Assembly (NCBI GenBank): GCA_964579305.1
Contig: CAZOGY010000098.1
Coordinates: forward strand, 1 to 13,153
Length of the DNA: 13,153 bases
From: JBCBWG01 sp964579305
GTDB lineage: Bacteria; Pseudomonadota; Alphaproteobacteria; Rhizobiales; Hyphomicrobiaceae
Direction of reading: 5' to 3'
Of this stretch, positions 1 to 7,083 are shown piece by piece. The number at the start of each line of letters is the position of its first letter. Within the stretch, counting starts at the first letter, position 1. A program made the translations under genes and the position numbers. Below the pieces are notes generated by a model that was given only the letters and a program-made list of their open reading frames with translations, was not told the DNA's origin and made no database searches.

Positions 1-99
1 TTCGAAACATCGACACGAAAACGGCCCGCCCCCGCGGAGGGCCAACGGCCCGTCAGCGCAAAAAGGCTAAAGCAAGGCGCATTTCATGCAACACGCTTT
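1..99 (+). repeat. Intergenic hairpin repeat, copy A (left end cut by window edge)
   Basis: This is the first of three related intergenic copies. The stem GGCCC (23-27) pairs with GGGCC (39-43); inside it are a G-A mismatch, CC/GG pairs and the loop CCCGC. GGGCC can instead pair with the next GGCCC (47-51), so two hairpins exclude each other. It is followed by an AGCGCA block and the tail GGCGCATTTCATGCAACACG, which ends in a small hairpin. Bases 22-53 are identical to copy B. The tail differs from copies B and C by a G-to-A change that weakens the second hairpin. The left terminal repeat seen in copy B would lie before base 1. No coding gene is supported here. Confidence 0.75.
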
Positions 100-259
100 A
101 ATGTTGCTGTTGCCAATTACGTTGGCTCGCCGACCTCGCCGCAACCGGGAGGCAAACGTCAATGACGCAACACCAGTCTGCGCGCTCACCGTTCGCATCG
201 AAAAATGCGCACAAATAACGGGCAAGTTACAGGGCAGGCAGATCGGCGGGCAGATGTGC
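100..259. other. Intergenic region downstream of the acyltransferase
   Basis: I see no convincing gene, RNA or terminator between repeat copy A and the stop codon of the acyltransferase. The open frames here run on antisense into that gene and look like shadows. Repeat copy A lies about 160 bases past the stop and could act as a structured 3' end, but it has no U-run on the minus strand. Confidence 0.5.
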
Positions 260-1402
260 CTACACCGCAGCGTAAGCGCGCAACGCATTCACAACCCGAC
301 GGCACGGCGCAGGCAATTGACTGACCGTCCGTTTCAAGCGGCCGCGTCCATCCCAAACGGCCCAGAGTTTGGGCACATGACCGATGATGGACAATTCCCG
401 CACATAATCGCCAACGCCGACCGAATTTGAGGTCCAAGCACGTTTATAATTGTCAAACGGCGGCATCAGATCAACCGTTTGCAGACCTGCATTGAAACAC
501 GCCTGCACGGTGGATTCGAATTGTAATGCGCCCGGGGAATAGGCGTGGAATTCCAGATCATAACCGCACATATATGAGCAGTATCTGTCACCTTTAAGAT
601 ATCCAAGCTCAATCGCAATTGGCCGGCGCTCCAAACGGAGCACACTGAAACAGGCTTGAACAGCACTGAGAGACGCGATCGCCTCACGCAAGCGGTCTTC
701 AAAAACCGTGTCTCCGATCGTGCGAGAGACAATCGCGCGTTCGCTTGCCCAGTCACGTTTCATGGAAAATAACTCATCAAGCAAGGTACTATTGTTTGGG
801 CCTGCCGGAGCCATTTCAAATGACACATCACCAAGCTTTGCCAGATTGCGGCGTCGCCGATCGTTATTCTTGCGCAGGTTCCGACTGAGGCTGTGACGCC
901 AAGCCTGATAATTATCATACTGGCTGAGATCGAGATATGGTCCGATGTTACCGCCAACGCGTGTCGCGACCTGGCCAAGCGCCGCTGCGATATAAGCGTC
1001 GTCCGGCACGTTTTTGAGCGCAAGAAGATCGACGCTCGCGTGCTGCGCGAGCTTTACAATAACCTCCCGAAACCATGCCGTCATATCGATGTCTGCCCGA
1101 CACAGCGCATCGCCGTAAACAGCACTCGCGCCCCCAATCCATTGCACGGTGCCAGTTCCAAGCTGCGTCTGAAGCTCAAGTGGCAAAAGCGCCAGCATTT
1201 CATCACCGGAAAACGCAGCCACGACAAAGGGCTGCGCAGAGCCTTTGCCCTCAGCCTCACTCAAATGCGCCCGGCACCAAGTATAATCCTGGAAGATTGT
1301 TGCCATCGGATCGGCTTGCGCCAAACTCCGCCATTGCGCCCGTACCGTTTCAATTTGCGACACCGTCGACAAAATGACCGTTTCGATACGACCCACACTC
1401 AT
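260..1402 (-). CDS. GNAT-type acyltransferase, CelD/BcsL family
   Basis: Seen: a 380-residue protein with no signal peptide or membrane segment. The basic stretch around residues 171-190 (SLSRNLRKNN then DRRRRNLAKLG) is followed by a C-terminal GNAT-like half containing GYLKGDRYCSYMCGYD (267-282), YSPG (288-291) and D311 followed by NYKRAW (319-323). This is the usual arrangement of the CelD/BcsL (Acetyltransf_6) family. Members are cytoplasmic acyl-CoA-dependent transferases, often found in cellulose or exopolysaccharide loci; the substrate here is unknown. Start choice: ATG at 1402 matches the usual family N-terminus, but no clear ribosome binding site precedes it. The frame stays open to an ATG at 1540, adding 46 low-complexity residues, with a weak AAGTGAG upstream. 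It is divergent from the oxygenase gene at 1837, which may share its pathway. The family is confident, the start and substrate are not. Confidence 0.8.
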   Translation of the reverse strand: MSVGRIETVILSTVSQIETVRAQWRSLAQADPMATIFQDYTWCRAHLSEAEGKGSAQPFVVAAFSGDEMLALLPLELQTQLGTGTVQWIGGASAVYGDALCRADIDMTAWFREVIVKLAQHASVDLLALKNVPDDAYIAAALGQVATRVGGNIGPYLDLSQYDNYQAWRHSLSRNLRKNNDRRRRNLAKLGDVSFEMAPAGPNNSTLLDELFSMKRDWASERAIVSRTIGDTVFEDRLREAIASLSAVQACFSVLRLERRPIAIELGYLKGDRYCSYMCGYDLEFHAYSPGALQFESTVQACFNAGLQTVDLMPPFDNYKRAWTSNSVGVGDYVRELSIIGHVPKLWAVWDGRGRLKRTVSQLPAPCRRVVNALRAYAAV

Positions 1403-1836
1403 TTGGCCACAACGGTTTTCAACACCCGCGACGCTGCCATGGCCGACATGCCCCCCAAGTCGGCGAGCGCCCGATGGAGCCGTGACGCTGTGGTGTCGCC
1501 GCAGAGCCTTTGTCGATTTGGTCGGGACTGTGCTGCCCATGGTTGCGCGCTCACTTGATCATGCATGACATCTAGGGTGCCGGGCGAAAACCCGGCAGGT
1601 GATAGGGCATCGGGCCCACCGCGGCTCAGCAATTATTGCGCCATGCCGCGTCGCTCCGCATGATTTTTGAGCAATCCTGCATCTCCCCATCCCCGGTGAG
1701 CCTTCTGCCGTCCGAAATAATTTAATGAATTGGAAACCGTAATCACAGCCGCGTGAAAACGCGCCAGCCCCGCCCTATGGATTGGGCCGAAACCTGCAAT
1801 GCCATATCAGGACAAATCCCCAGGAAGTGAGGCGCC
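1403..1836. other. Divergent intergenic region between acyltransferase and oxygenase
   Basis: This region should carry both divergent promoters. It contains a 7-bp stem-loop at 1578-1597 and an AT-rich pocket around 1713-1745 (AATAATTTAATGAATTGG) that could hold a promoter for the rightward gene, but I cannot assign convincing -35 and -10 boxes. If the upstream ATG at 1540 is the true acyltransferase start, the region shrinks to 1541-1836. Confidence 0.45.
1578..1597. repeat. Inverted repeat (7-bp stem, 6-nt loop)
   Basis: TGCCGGG at 1578-1584 and CCCGGCA at 1591-1597 form a perfect 7-bp stem around the loop CGAAAA. It has no U-run on either strand, so it is not a standard terminator. It could be a leader hairpin or operator of the minus-strand acyltransferase. 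Function unknown. Confidence 0.45.
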
Positions 1837-2778
1837 ATGCAACAAACAGCTGATATTTTGACCGGGTTTAAGCCAGAGCATGCACAGCTTTGGGGCCGGC
1901 AAATCTGCCACGTCAACCACAACCTCCATCGCTCCAAGCTGTTTGGCGACGAAGCGCTTGCGGCCTTGATCGAACGCGCCCCCGCCAGTTCCTATGACAT
2001 CATTTCAATGGGCGCGCAGGGTGCGCAAAAGCGTTTCTGGCGCAAGGGCGAGCTTGGCAATACGTCGGGTATGGATGCCATTGCCGCCATCCGAGACGGA
2101 CGCATGTGGATTAACCTTGGGAACGTTGGCGCATATGCAGAGCCATACCAAGAGCTTGTCGAACAGATCTTTGCAGAGCAGGAGCGCCACATCCCCGGCT
2201 TCAAGCCGTTCAATACAAAAGCCGGCATCCTGATTTCAAGTCCAAAAGCACAGGTCTATTACCACTGCGACATCCCAGGACAATCGCTATGGCAAATGCG
2301 TGGCACCAAGCGCGTCTATATCTGGCCGAATTCGGAGCCGTTTCTGAAGCCTGCGCAAATGGAACGGGTCGTCCTTGGCGAAACGGAAGAAGAAGTCGAA
2401 TACCACACTTGGTATGACAACTACGCTCAAGTCATCGATCTGGCTCCCGGTGAGATGTTGCATTGGCCATTAAACGGACCACACCGCGTCGAAAACCACG
2501 ACTGCCTGAATGTCTCCATGACGACGGAGCATTTCACCGACGAGATCCGGCGCGTTTACGCAGTCAATTTTGCTAATGGCGTTTTACGGCAGAGGTTCGG
2601 CCTGACGCCGAAAAGCAGGGAGACGCGAGGCGTCGGCTTTTGGGCCAAGGCCGCTTTAGCCGTCGCCTGGAAATCACTGAAGTTGCACAAGCCCTTCCAG
2701 CGGAAGCGCGTCATCGACTTCCGTTTGGCACCGAAGGAAGCCGGACGCATGATTGACATCCCGGCATACCAATCCTGA
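1837..2778 (+). CDS. JmjC/cupin-type Fe(II)/2-oxoglutarate-dependent oxygenase, FIH-like
   Basis: Seen: 313 residues, no signal peptide or membrane segment, preceded by GGAAGTGAGG ending 5 bases before the ATG. The metal triad is H143 and D145 (in YYHCDIPGQ) and H216 (in GPHRVEN). K158, in MRGTKRVYIWP, lies 15 residues after the first His. The human hydroxylase FIH has H199, D201, K214 and H279, so the H-to-K spacing is identical and the surrounding text aligns (GYKR against GTKR, then a hydrophobic strand and Pro). Known: this fold hydroxylates or demethylates proteins or small molecules using 2-oxoglutarate and oxygen. Inferred: an active cytoplasmic hydroxylase of unknown substrate. The neighbouring divergent acyltransferase suggests a joint role in modifying a metabolite or surface glycan. 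It converges on the EEP gene with only 11 bases between stop codons. Confidence 0.82.
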   Translation: MQQTADILTGFKPEHAQLWGRQICHVNHNLHRSKLFGDEALAALIERAPASSYDIISMGAQGAQKRFWRKGELGNTSGMDAIAAIRDGRMWINLGNVGAYAEPYQELVEQIFAEQERHIPGFKPFNTKAGILISSPKAQVYYHCDIPGQSLWQMRGTKRVYIWPNSEPFLKPAQMERVVLGETEEEVEYHTWYDNYAQVIDLAPGEMLHWPLNGPHRVENHDCLNVSMTTEHFTDEIRRVYAVNFANGVLRQRFGLTPKSRETRGVGFWAKAALAVAWKSLKLHKPFQRKRVIDFRLAPKEAGRMIDIPAYQS

Positions 2779-2789
2779 GGATCGATCGC

Positions 2790-3860
2790 TCAGACAAACC
2801 CGTCGACGCGACACCAAATCAATTCGTGGTCGGACAGTGGTGTGCCTGCCTGACTCAAGGCGGGCACGACCACGCTTTCGCCGATGATAAGACCGCGCGA
2901 CAAAAACCAGTCGAGCTTCAATGGCGGGGGCTCGACATTTGATATCAAACTCCGCCGCAGTGTCATCGCGTCGGCCGCGCCGCCATGCGCTTGATAACCC
3001 CGCACGCGTGCTTCCTCAAAAAGACCTTCCGCCGACAAGTCACCGCCACTGCGGTTACCAGTATTCAAATCGCCACCAATCAAAACCGGTAGCGAGCCTC
3101 CAAGCGCATCAATGGCGTCAAAAAGTTTGACCGATTGTTTGTGGCGATAGGCGCCGTCTGCATCGCTTTCCAGATGGACCGACACGGTCATCATTGGCCC
3201 GGCTGTCGTTGGCAAACGCGCGATAATCGCACACCGCCCGCCAATGCGCGGCTGGTCGCCGGCTTTGCAAAACCACAACCCAGAATCGTCAAGCCGCAGC
3301 ATCACCGCATCTTGAATCAAGGTCGGCGTCAGCAATGCATTCCCGTGAAAGCCTTTTTCATTGAAGTCATCAGCGCAGAACTGCCGTTCATTTTGCCCGC
3401 CCAATCCCAATTCGAAGAATTCCACGCCGTAAACGCAGCCCATACCCAATGCGTCCGCAATAACTTTTGCCGTATGCACCTGCTTCGTGCGTGCCATTCC
3501 ATTATCCATTTCCGATAGCAAAACGACATCTGCACCGGTTGCACGGATCAGGCTGGCGCTTTCATGCGGAAATAGACAGCGCTCCAGATTCCAGGCAACG
3601 CACGTCAACGGGAACGCCAAACTGTTGCGCGCTGGAGCAAACGGCAAGGCCTCAAGCGTCGTCAAACATGCCAACGAACGCATCGCCTGCGCGTGATCAA
3701 CCGGCGTGCGTGGAATATCAAAAACAGCCTCGCGAAATGCCGGCGCAGGCGCCGCCAAAACGACCGGTCTGGCCGGCAGCACGTCGACAGCGAGTTCAGG
3801 GGCCATGGACCGCGTCAGCGCATCGAACGATGCGAGCCCAGCGTCGTGATCGGCAGACAT
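2790..3860 (-). CDS. Endonuclease/exonuclease/phosphatase (EEP) family hydrolase in the ugpQ position
   Basis: Seen: a 356-residue protein carrying the full EEP active-site set: N91 and E93 (WNLER), E117 (LLSEMD), H172 (GFHGNALL), H229 (VSVHLES), D264 and N266 (GGDLNTGN), D317 (KLDWF), D344 and H345 (SDHELIW). Known: this metal-dependent fold cuts phosphodiester or phosphomonoester bonds in nucleic acids, inositol phosphates or sphingomyelin. There is no signal peptide, so it should be cytosolic. About 85 residues before the domain match nothing I recognise. The ATG overlaps the ugpC stop as TGATG, pointing to translational coupling; a TTG one codon earlier (3863) is less likely. In E. coli the gene after ugpC is ugpQ, a glycerophosphodiester phosphodiesterase of a different fold. 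Inferred: this enzyme may act on the imported diester instead. The family is sure, the substrate is not. Confidence 0.85.
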   Translation of the reverse strand: MSADHDAGLASFDALTRSMAPELAVDVLPARPVVLAAPAPAFREAVFDIPRTPVDHAQAMRSLACLTTLEALPFAPARNSLAFPLTCVAWNLERCLFPHESASLIRATGADVVLLSEMDNGMARTKQVHTAKVIADALGMGCVYGVEFFELGLGGQNERQFCADDFNEKGFHGNALLTPTLIQDAVMLRLDDSGLWFCKAGDQPRIGGRCAIIARLPTTAGPMMTVSVHLESDADGAYRHKQSVKLFDAIDALGGSLPVLIGGDLNTGNRSGGDLSAEGLFEEARVRGYQAHGGAADAMTLRRSLISNVEPPPLKLDWFLSRGLIIGESVVVPALSQAGTPLSDHELIWCRVDGFV

Positions 3861-4927
3861 CAATGAATCCGACGTCCCGTTTCAGCATGGAACATATGAA
3901 GCGATGCAACATCGGCCGTCAGCGCCAGCCGGTCCGGAACGTTTGAATCTCCGCTCGGCAGTGCAACCACGACCGGCTGACCGGCATTCGTGCCATGCAC
4001 CAAACGCTCCGCTCCCAATTCCTCGACAAAATCAACCGCCATTTCAAGCACTGCGTCCGCAGCGTCGGCGACCGGCCGCAAATCTTCCGGTCGCACGCCA
4101 AGCAGAATATGGTTTGGTGTTCCGTCCCATTCTCCGGCTCCATTCAGCGGGATGACCCGCTCCCCGACCCGGACCGATTGGCCCTCGCGCTGCGCTGCAA
4201 TAAGGTTCATCGGCGGTGATCCAATAAAACCAGCAACAAACGTCGAAGCCGGCTTGCGATAAACCTCAAGCGGCGTGCCGATTTGCTCGATCTCACCGCG
4301 GTTCAAGACAACCAATCGGTCCGCAAGCGTCATCGCCTCAAGCTGGTCATGCGTCACATAGACCGATGTTGTTCCCAGCCGCTTTTGAAGTTTCTTGATT
4401 TCACCACGCATTTGAACACGTAGTTTCGCATCCAGGTTCGACAGGGGTTCATCAAACAAAAATGCCGCGGGCTCACGGACAATCGCTCGGCCCATGGCAA
4501 CGCGTTGACGTTGACCTCCCGACAATTGCCGCGGCTTGCGATCCAAGTACTCGTTGATTTCAAGGATCCCGGCCGCCTCTTCAACCCGCCGTTTAATTTC
4601 GCTGGCTGCGAGGCGCCGGTTTTTAAGTCCATAGGCAAGATTGTTCCGCACCGTCATGTGCGGATAAAGCGCGTAATTCTGAAAAACCATTGCAATATCA
4701 CGCTCGGCCGGCTGGACGTCATTGACGATGCGATCGCCAATGGAAATTGTGCCATCCGTAATCTGCTCCAGACCCGCAATCATGCGCAAAAGCGTTGACT
4801 TCCCACAACCGGATGGCCCGACCAAGACAATGAATTCACCGTCAGCAATTTGGATGTCGACACCCCGAACGGCCGCCACGTCTCCGCCATAGGTCTTCGA
4901 AACGTTCGCAATGTCGATCGAGGCCAT
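3860..4927 (-). CDS. ugpC: sn-Glycerol-3-phosphate ABC transporter ATP-binding protein UgpC
   Basis: The ATPase subunit that drives glycerol-3-phosphate or glycerophosphodiester import from the cytoplasmic face. Its 355 residues match the family's usual length (E. coli about 356). Walker A is GPSGCGKS (37-44), the Q-loop is Q83 in VFQNYALYPH, the ABC signature is LSGGQ (135-139), Walker B is FLFDE (156-160) and the switch His is H193. A MalK-type C-terminal regulatory domain follows from about residue 235 (GSPPMNL, then the GVRPEDL motif). GGAG lies 9 bases upstream of the ATG. Its sequence alone would fit several MalK/UgpC-type ATPases; the permease and binding-protein neighbours decide the name. 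The gene is separated from ugpE by an assembly gap, and overlaps the EEP gene downstream. Confidence 0.9.
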   Translation of the reverse strand: MASIDIANVSKTYGGDVAAVRGVDIQIADGEFIVLVGPSGCGKSTLLRMIAGLEQITDGTISIGDRIVNDVQPAERDIAMVFQNYALYPHMTVRNNLAYGLKNRRLAASEIKRRVEEAAGILEINEYLDRKPRQLSGGQRQRVAMGRAIVREPAAFLFDEPLSNLDAKLRVQMRGEIKKLQKRLGTTSVYVTHDQLEAMTLADRLVVLNRGEIEQIGTPLEVYRKPASTFVAGFIGSPPMNLIAAQREGQSVRVGERVIPLNGAGEWDGTPNHILLGVRPEDLRPVADAADAVLEMAVDFVEELGAERLVHGTNAGQPVVVALPSGDSNVPDRLALTADVASLHMFHAETGRRIH

Positions 4928-4944
4928 TTCAGTTTCTCCGCTTC

Positions 4945-5044
4945 NNNNNNNNNNNNNNNNNNNNNNNNNNNNNNNNNNNNNNNNNNNNNNNNNNNNNNNN
5001 NNNNNNNNNNNNNNNNNNNNNNNNNNNNNNNNNNNNNNNNNNNN
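4945..5044. other. Assembly gap of 100 N
   Basis: A run of exactly 100 N lies between ugpE and ugpC. That round number usually marks a scaffold join of unknown true length, so additional sequence, even a gene, could be missing here. Flanking coding frames on both sides are complete. Confidence 0.98.
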
Positions 5045-5086
5045 AACACCGCCGCGTCATAGCCAACGCGCCTGTCTGCTCATTAC

Positions 5087-5998
5087 TCACTTGTCGCTCT
5101 CGGTGAGCCCTTTGATAAACCAGCTTTGGAAGATGACCACGATCAAGACCGGTGGCAGCATTGCCAGAACGGCCAACGCCATCGCCTCATTATATTGGGG
5201 GATTTGTGCGCCAACCCAAACCTGAAGGATTTGCTTGATCCCGCGCACAAGCGTAAACAAGCTCTCATCTGTCGTGATAAGCGTTGGCCACAAATACTGG
5301 TTCCAGCCATATACGAACATAATGATGAAAATCGCCGCGATCATCGTTTTCGACATTGGCACCAGGATATCGATAAAGAACCGCCACGGCCCTGCACCAT
5401 CTATGCGCGCCGCTTCAAGCAATTCGTCCGGCACGGACTTGAAGAATTGCCGGAAGAAGAATGTGCCGGTCGCCGACGCAATCAACGGTACAATCAGTCC
5501 GGTATATGTATTCACAAGACCGAGAGATTGTACAATTTCGTAAGACGGCAGGATCCGCACCTCTAACGGAAGCAAGAGTGTTGTAAAAATCAACCAAAAC
5601 GCGAGCGTAGCAAACGGCACGCGAAAATAGACGATCGCGTACGCCGCCATCATTGACAGGATGATTTTCCCAACAGCAAAGCCAAGACCTAAGATCAGCG
5701 AATTTATCGCCATGGTAAGTCCGGTTACCTCACCGGTGAAACCGCCACCTTCAAACAAAACACGCCTGTAAGTTTCGAAAAAATGTTCGCCGGGCACGAA
5801 TTGAACGCCATCGCGGTGGATGGTAACGTGATCATGTGTCGACGTCACGAAGGCCAAAACAACCGGAGCGACCATGATCAAAGCGCCGAAGATCAAAATA
5901 GCATGATCACCAATCGCGCCCCAATTCAAACGAGATCGGCGTTGGTTTGCAGGTCGCTTGCGTTCCGCGCCATCTGATGTCGAACTGTCGACCGCCAT
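5087..5998 (-). CDS. ugpE: sn-Glycerol-3-phosphate ABC transporter permease UgpE
   Basis: One of two inner-membrane permease subunits. The 303-residue protein has about six hydrophobic segments and the cytoplasmic EAA loop EAARIDGAGPWRF (195-207), which docks on the ATPase; its conserved Gly (G201) is present. Stretches typical of UgpE are recognisable: ASATGTFFFRQFF (174-186), FVYGWNQYLWP (228-238) and the C-terminal GLTESDK. It carries about 25 charged residues before the first membrane segment, making it longer than E. coli UgpE (about 281). The ATG lies 15 bases after the ugpA stop with GAGGG at suitable spacing, so the start is well supported. It is cotranscribed with ugpA; the link to ugpC crosses the gap. 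Confidence 0.92.
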   Translation of the reverse strand: MAVDSSTSDGAERKRPANQRRSRLNWGAIGDHAILIFGALIMVAPVVLAFVTSTHDHVTIHRDGVQFVPGEHFFETYRRVLFEGGGFTGEVTGLTMAINSLILGLGFAVGKIILSMMAAYAIVYFRVPFATLAFWLIFTTLLLPLEVRILPSYEIVQSLGLVNTYTGLIVPLIASATGTFFFRQFFKSVPDELLEAARIDGAGPWRFFIDILVPMSKTMIAAIFIIMFVYGWNQYLWPTLITTDESLFTLVRGIKQILQVWVGAQIPQYNEAMALAVLAMLPPVLIVVIFQSWFIKGLTESDK

Positions 5999-6013
5999 TT
6001 CCGCACCCTCGCG

Positions 6014-6895
6014 CTACGTGTAGTGGACCCGCCGCTCAATCATGCGGAATTGGAAGATGGTGAGCGCTAACACCAGCACCATCAAGATCACCGATTGGGC
6101 CGACGATCCACCGAGGTCATTGCCACGGAACCCATCCAGGTAGACCTTATACACGAGCGTCACCGGGTTGTTGGCTGGCTCGTTTTTCGTAATCACATCA
6201 ATCACGCCAAACGTATCGAACAGCGCATATGTGATGTTGATAATCAACAGGAAAAACCCTGTCGGCATGAGCAAAGGGAAGGTGATTGACCAAAATCGCC
6301 GGAAGGCAGAACGGCAGTCGATCTGTGCCGCCTCGCGCACCGCGCGTGGAATGCTCTGCAATCCGGACAGAAAGAATATGAAATTCACCGGGATCTGGTT
6401 CCAAATGGCCGTCGCAGCCATCGCGATCGCCGTATCATAGTAGTTGACACCAATCCGCAGGTCCCAACCGAGAAACCCTGCCGTCGCCGCAATCGGCCCG
6501 ACGTGTTGATCAAACAGCAAGACGCCAAGCATGCCGGCCACAGGAGGTGCGATCGCATACACCCACATCAGCAAAGTTCGGTAGGTGCGTGCGCCGCGGA
6601 TAACCGCATCGGCTTTCACGGCCAACAATAATGCGATGGATAAGGAAAAAAGCGCAACGAGGACCGTAAAGACTGCCGTGAATACAGCAACCCTGCGGTA
6701 TTCGGCCCGGTCCAGCGTTTCCGTGTAGTTATCGAAACCCACGAACGTGGAGCCAAAGCCAAATGGGTCTTCCAGATAGAACGAAGACCGGATCGCTTCC
6801 GCGGCTGGCCAGTAAAAAAAGATCAAGACGATCGACAACTGCGGCAGCAAGAACAAATACGGAAGCCATGATTGCCCAAACTGAACGCGTTTCAT
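6014..6895 (-). CDS. ugpA: sn-Glycerol-3-phosphate ABC transporter permease UgpA
   Basis: The partner permease of UgpE, 293 residues, inner membrane. Typical UgpA text is visible: SWLPYLFLLPQL (9-20), YWPAAEAIRSSF (28-39), DPFGFGSTFVGFDNY (43-57), YALFDTFGVID (223-233) and SAQSVILM (265-272). The EAA loop starts at E188, but the usual Gly is replaced by Cys (C194 in EAAQIDCRSAF), which the codon TGC confirms. Start choice: ATG at 6895 matches the family N-terminus. The frame runs on to an ATG at 6973, but that sits immediately after a terminator-like hairpin with no ribosome binding site, so I reject it. The site before 6895 is also weak (GATTGAAAACATC). It is separated from ugpB by 188 bases holding the hairpin. 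Confidence 0.92.
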   Translation of the reverse strand: MKRVQFGQSWLPYLFLLPQLSIVLIFFYWPAAEAIRSSFYLEDPFGFGSTFVGFDNYTETLDRAEYRRVAVFTAVFTVLVALFSLSIALLLAVKADAVIRGARTYRTLLMWVYAIAPPVAGMLGVLLFDQHVGPIAATAGFLGWDLRIGVNYYDTAIAMAATAIWNQIPVNFIFFLSGLQSIPRAVREAAQIDCRSAFRRFWSITFPLLMPTGFFLLIINITYALFDTFGVIDVITKNEPANNPVTLVYKVYLDGFRGNDLGGSSAQSVILMVLVLALTIFQFRMIERRVHYT

Positions 6896-6975
6896 GATGT
6901 TTTCAATCGTGTTGCGCTTGCGGTCGAGCGCGGGCCCGCACCTGAAAGCGGCACCAACTCTCGGACCCGCCATGC

Positions 6976-7000
6976 AAAAGGAGGCGTACAGGACGCCTCC
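6976..7000 (-). terminator. Terminator-like hairpin between ugpB and ugpA
   Basis: On the minus strand GGAGGCGT (7000-6993) and ACGCCTCC (6987-6980) form a perfect 8-bp GC-rich stem around the 5-nt loop CCTGT, followed directly by TTTT (6979-6976). It lies 83 bases past the ugpB stop inside the operon. The U-run is short, so I expect leaky termination or 3'-end protection of ugpB mRNA, giving more binding protein than permease. Confidence 0.7.
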
Positions 7001-7083
7001 CCGTTTGATCTGACGTCACACAAGCTCACCCGGCGGAGCCATGAGCGCGCCATGAAGACACCGCCGGCGCGCCGGAAACCGCG

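Noticed and set aside
86..430. Plus-strand small protein at the left edge
   Set aside because: Begins inside repeat copy A and runs antisense into the acyltransferase; no ribosome binding site or domain.
2779..2789. Bidirectional terminator between the convergent oxygenase and EEP genes
   Set aside because: Only 11 bases separate the stops, with just the short palindrome CGATCG; no stem with a U-run can form.
6896..6973. 26-residue N-terminal extension of UgpA
   Set aside because: Its ATG directly follows the terminator U-run, has no ribosome binding site, and UgpA normally starts near MKRVQF.
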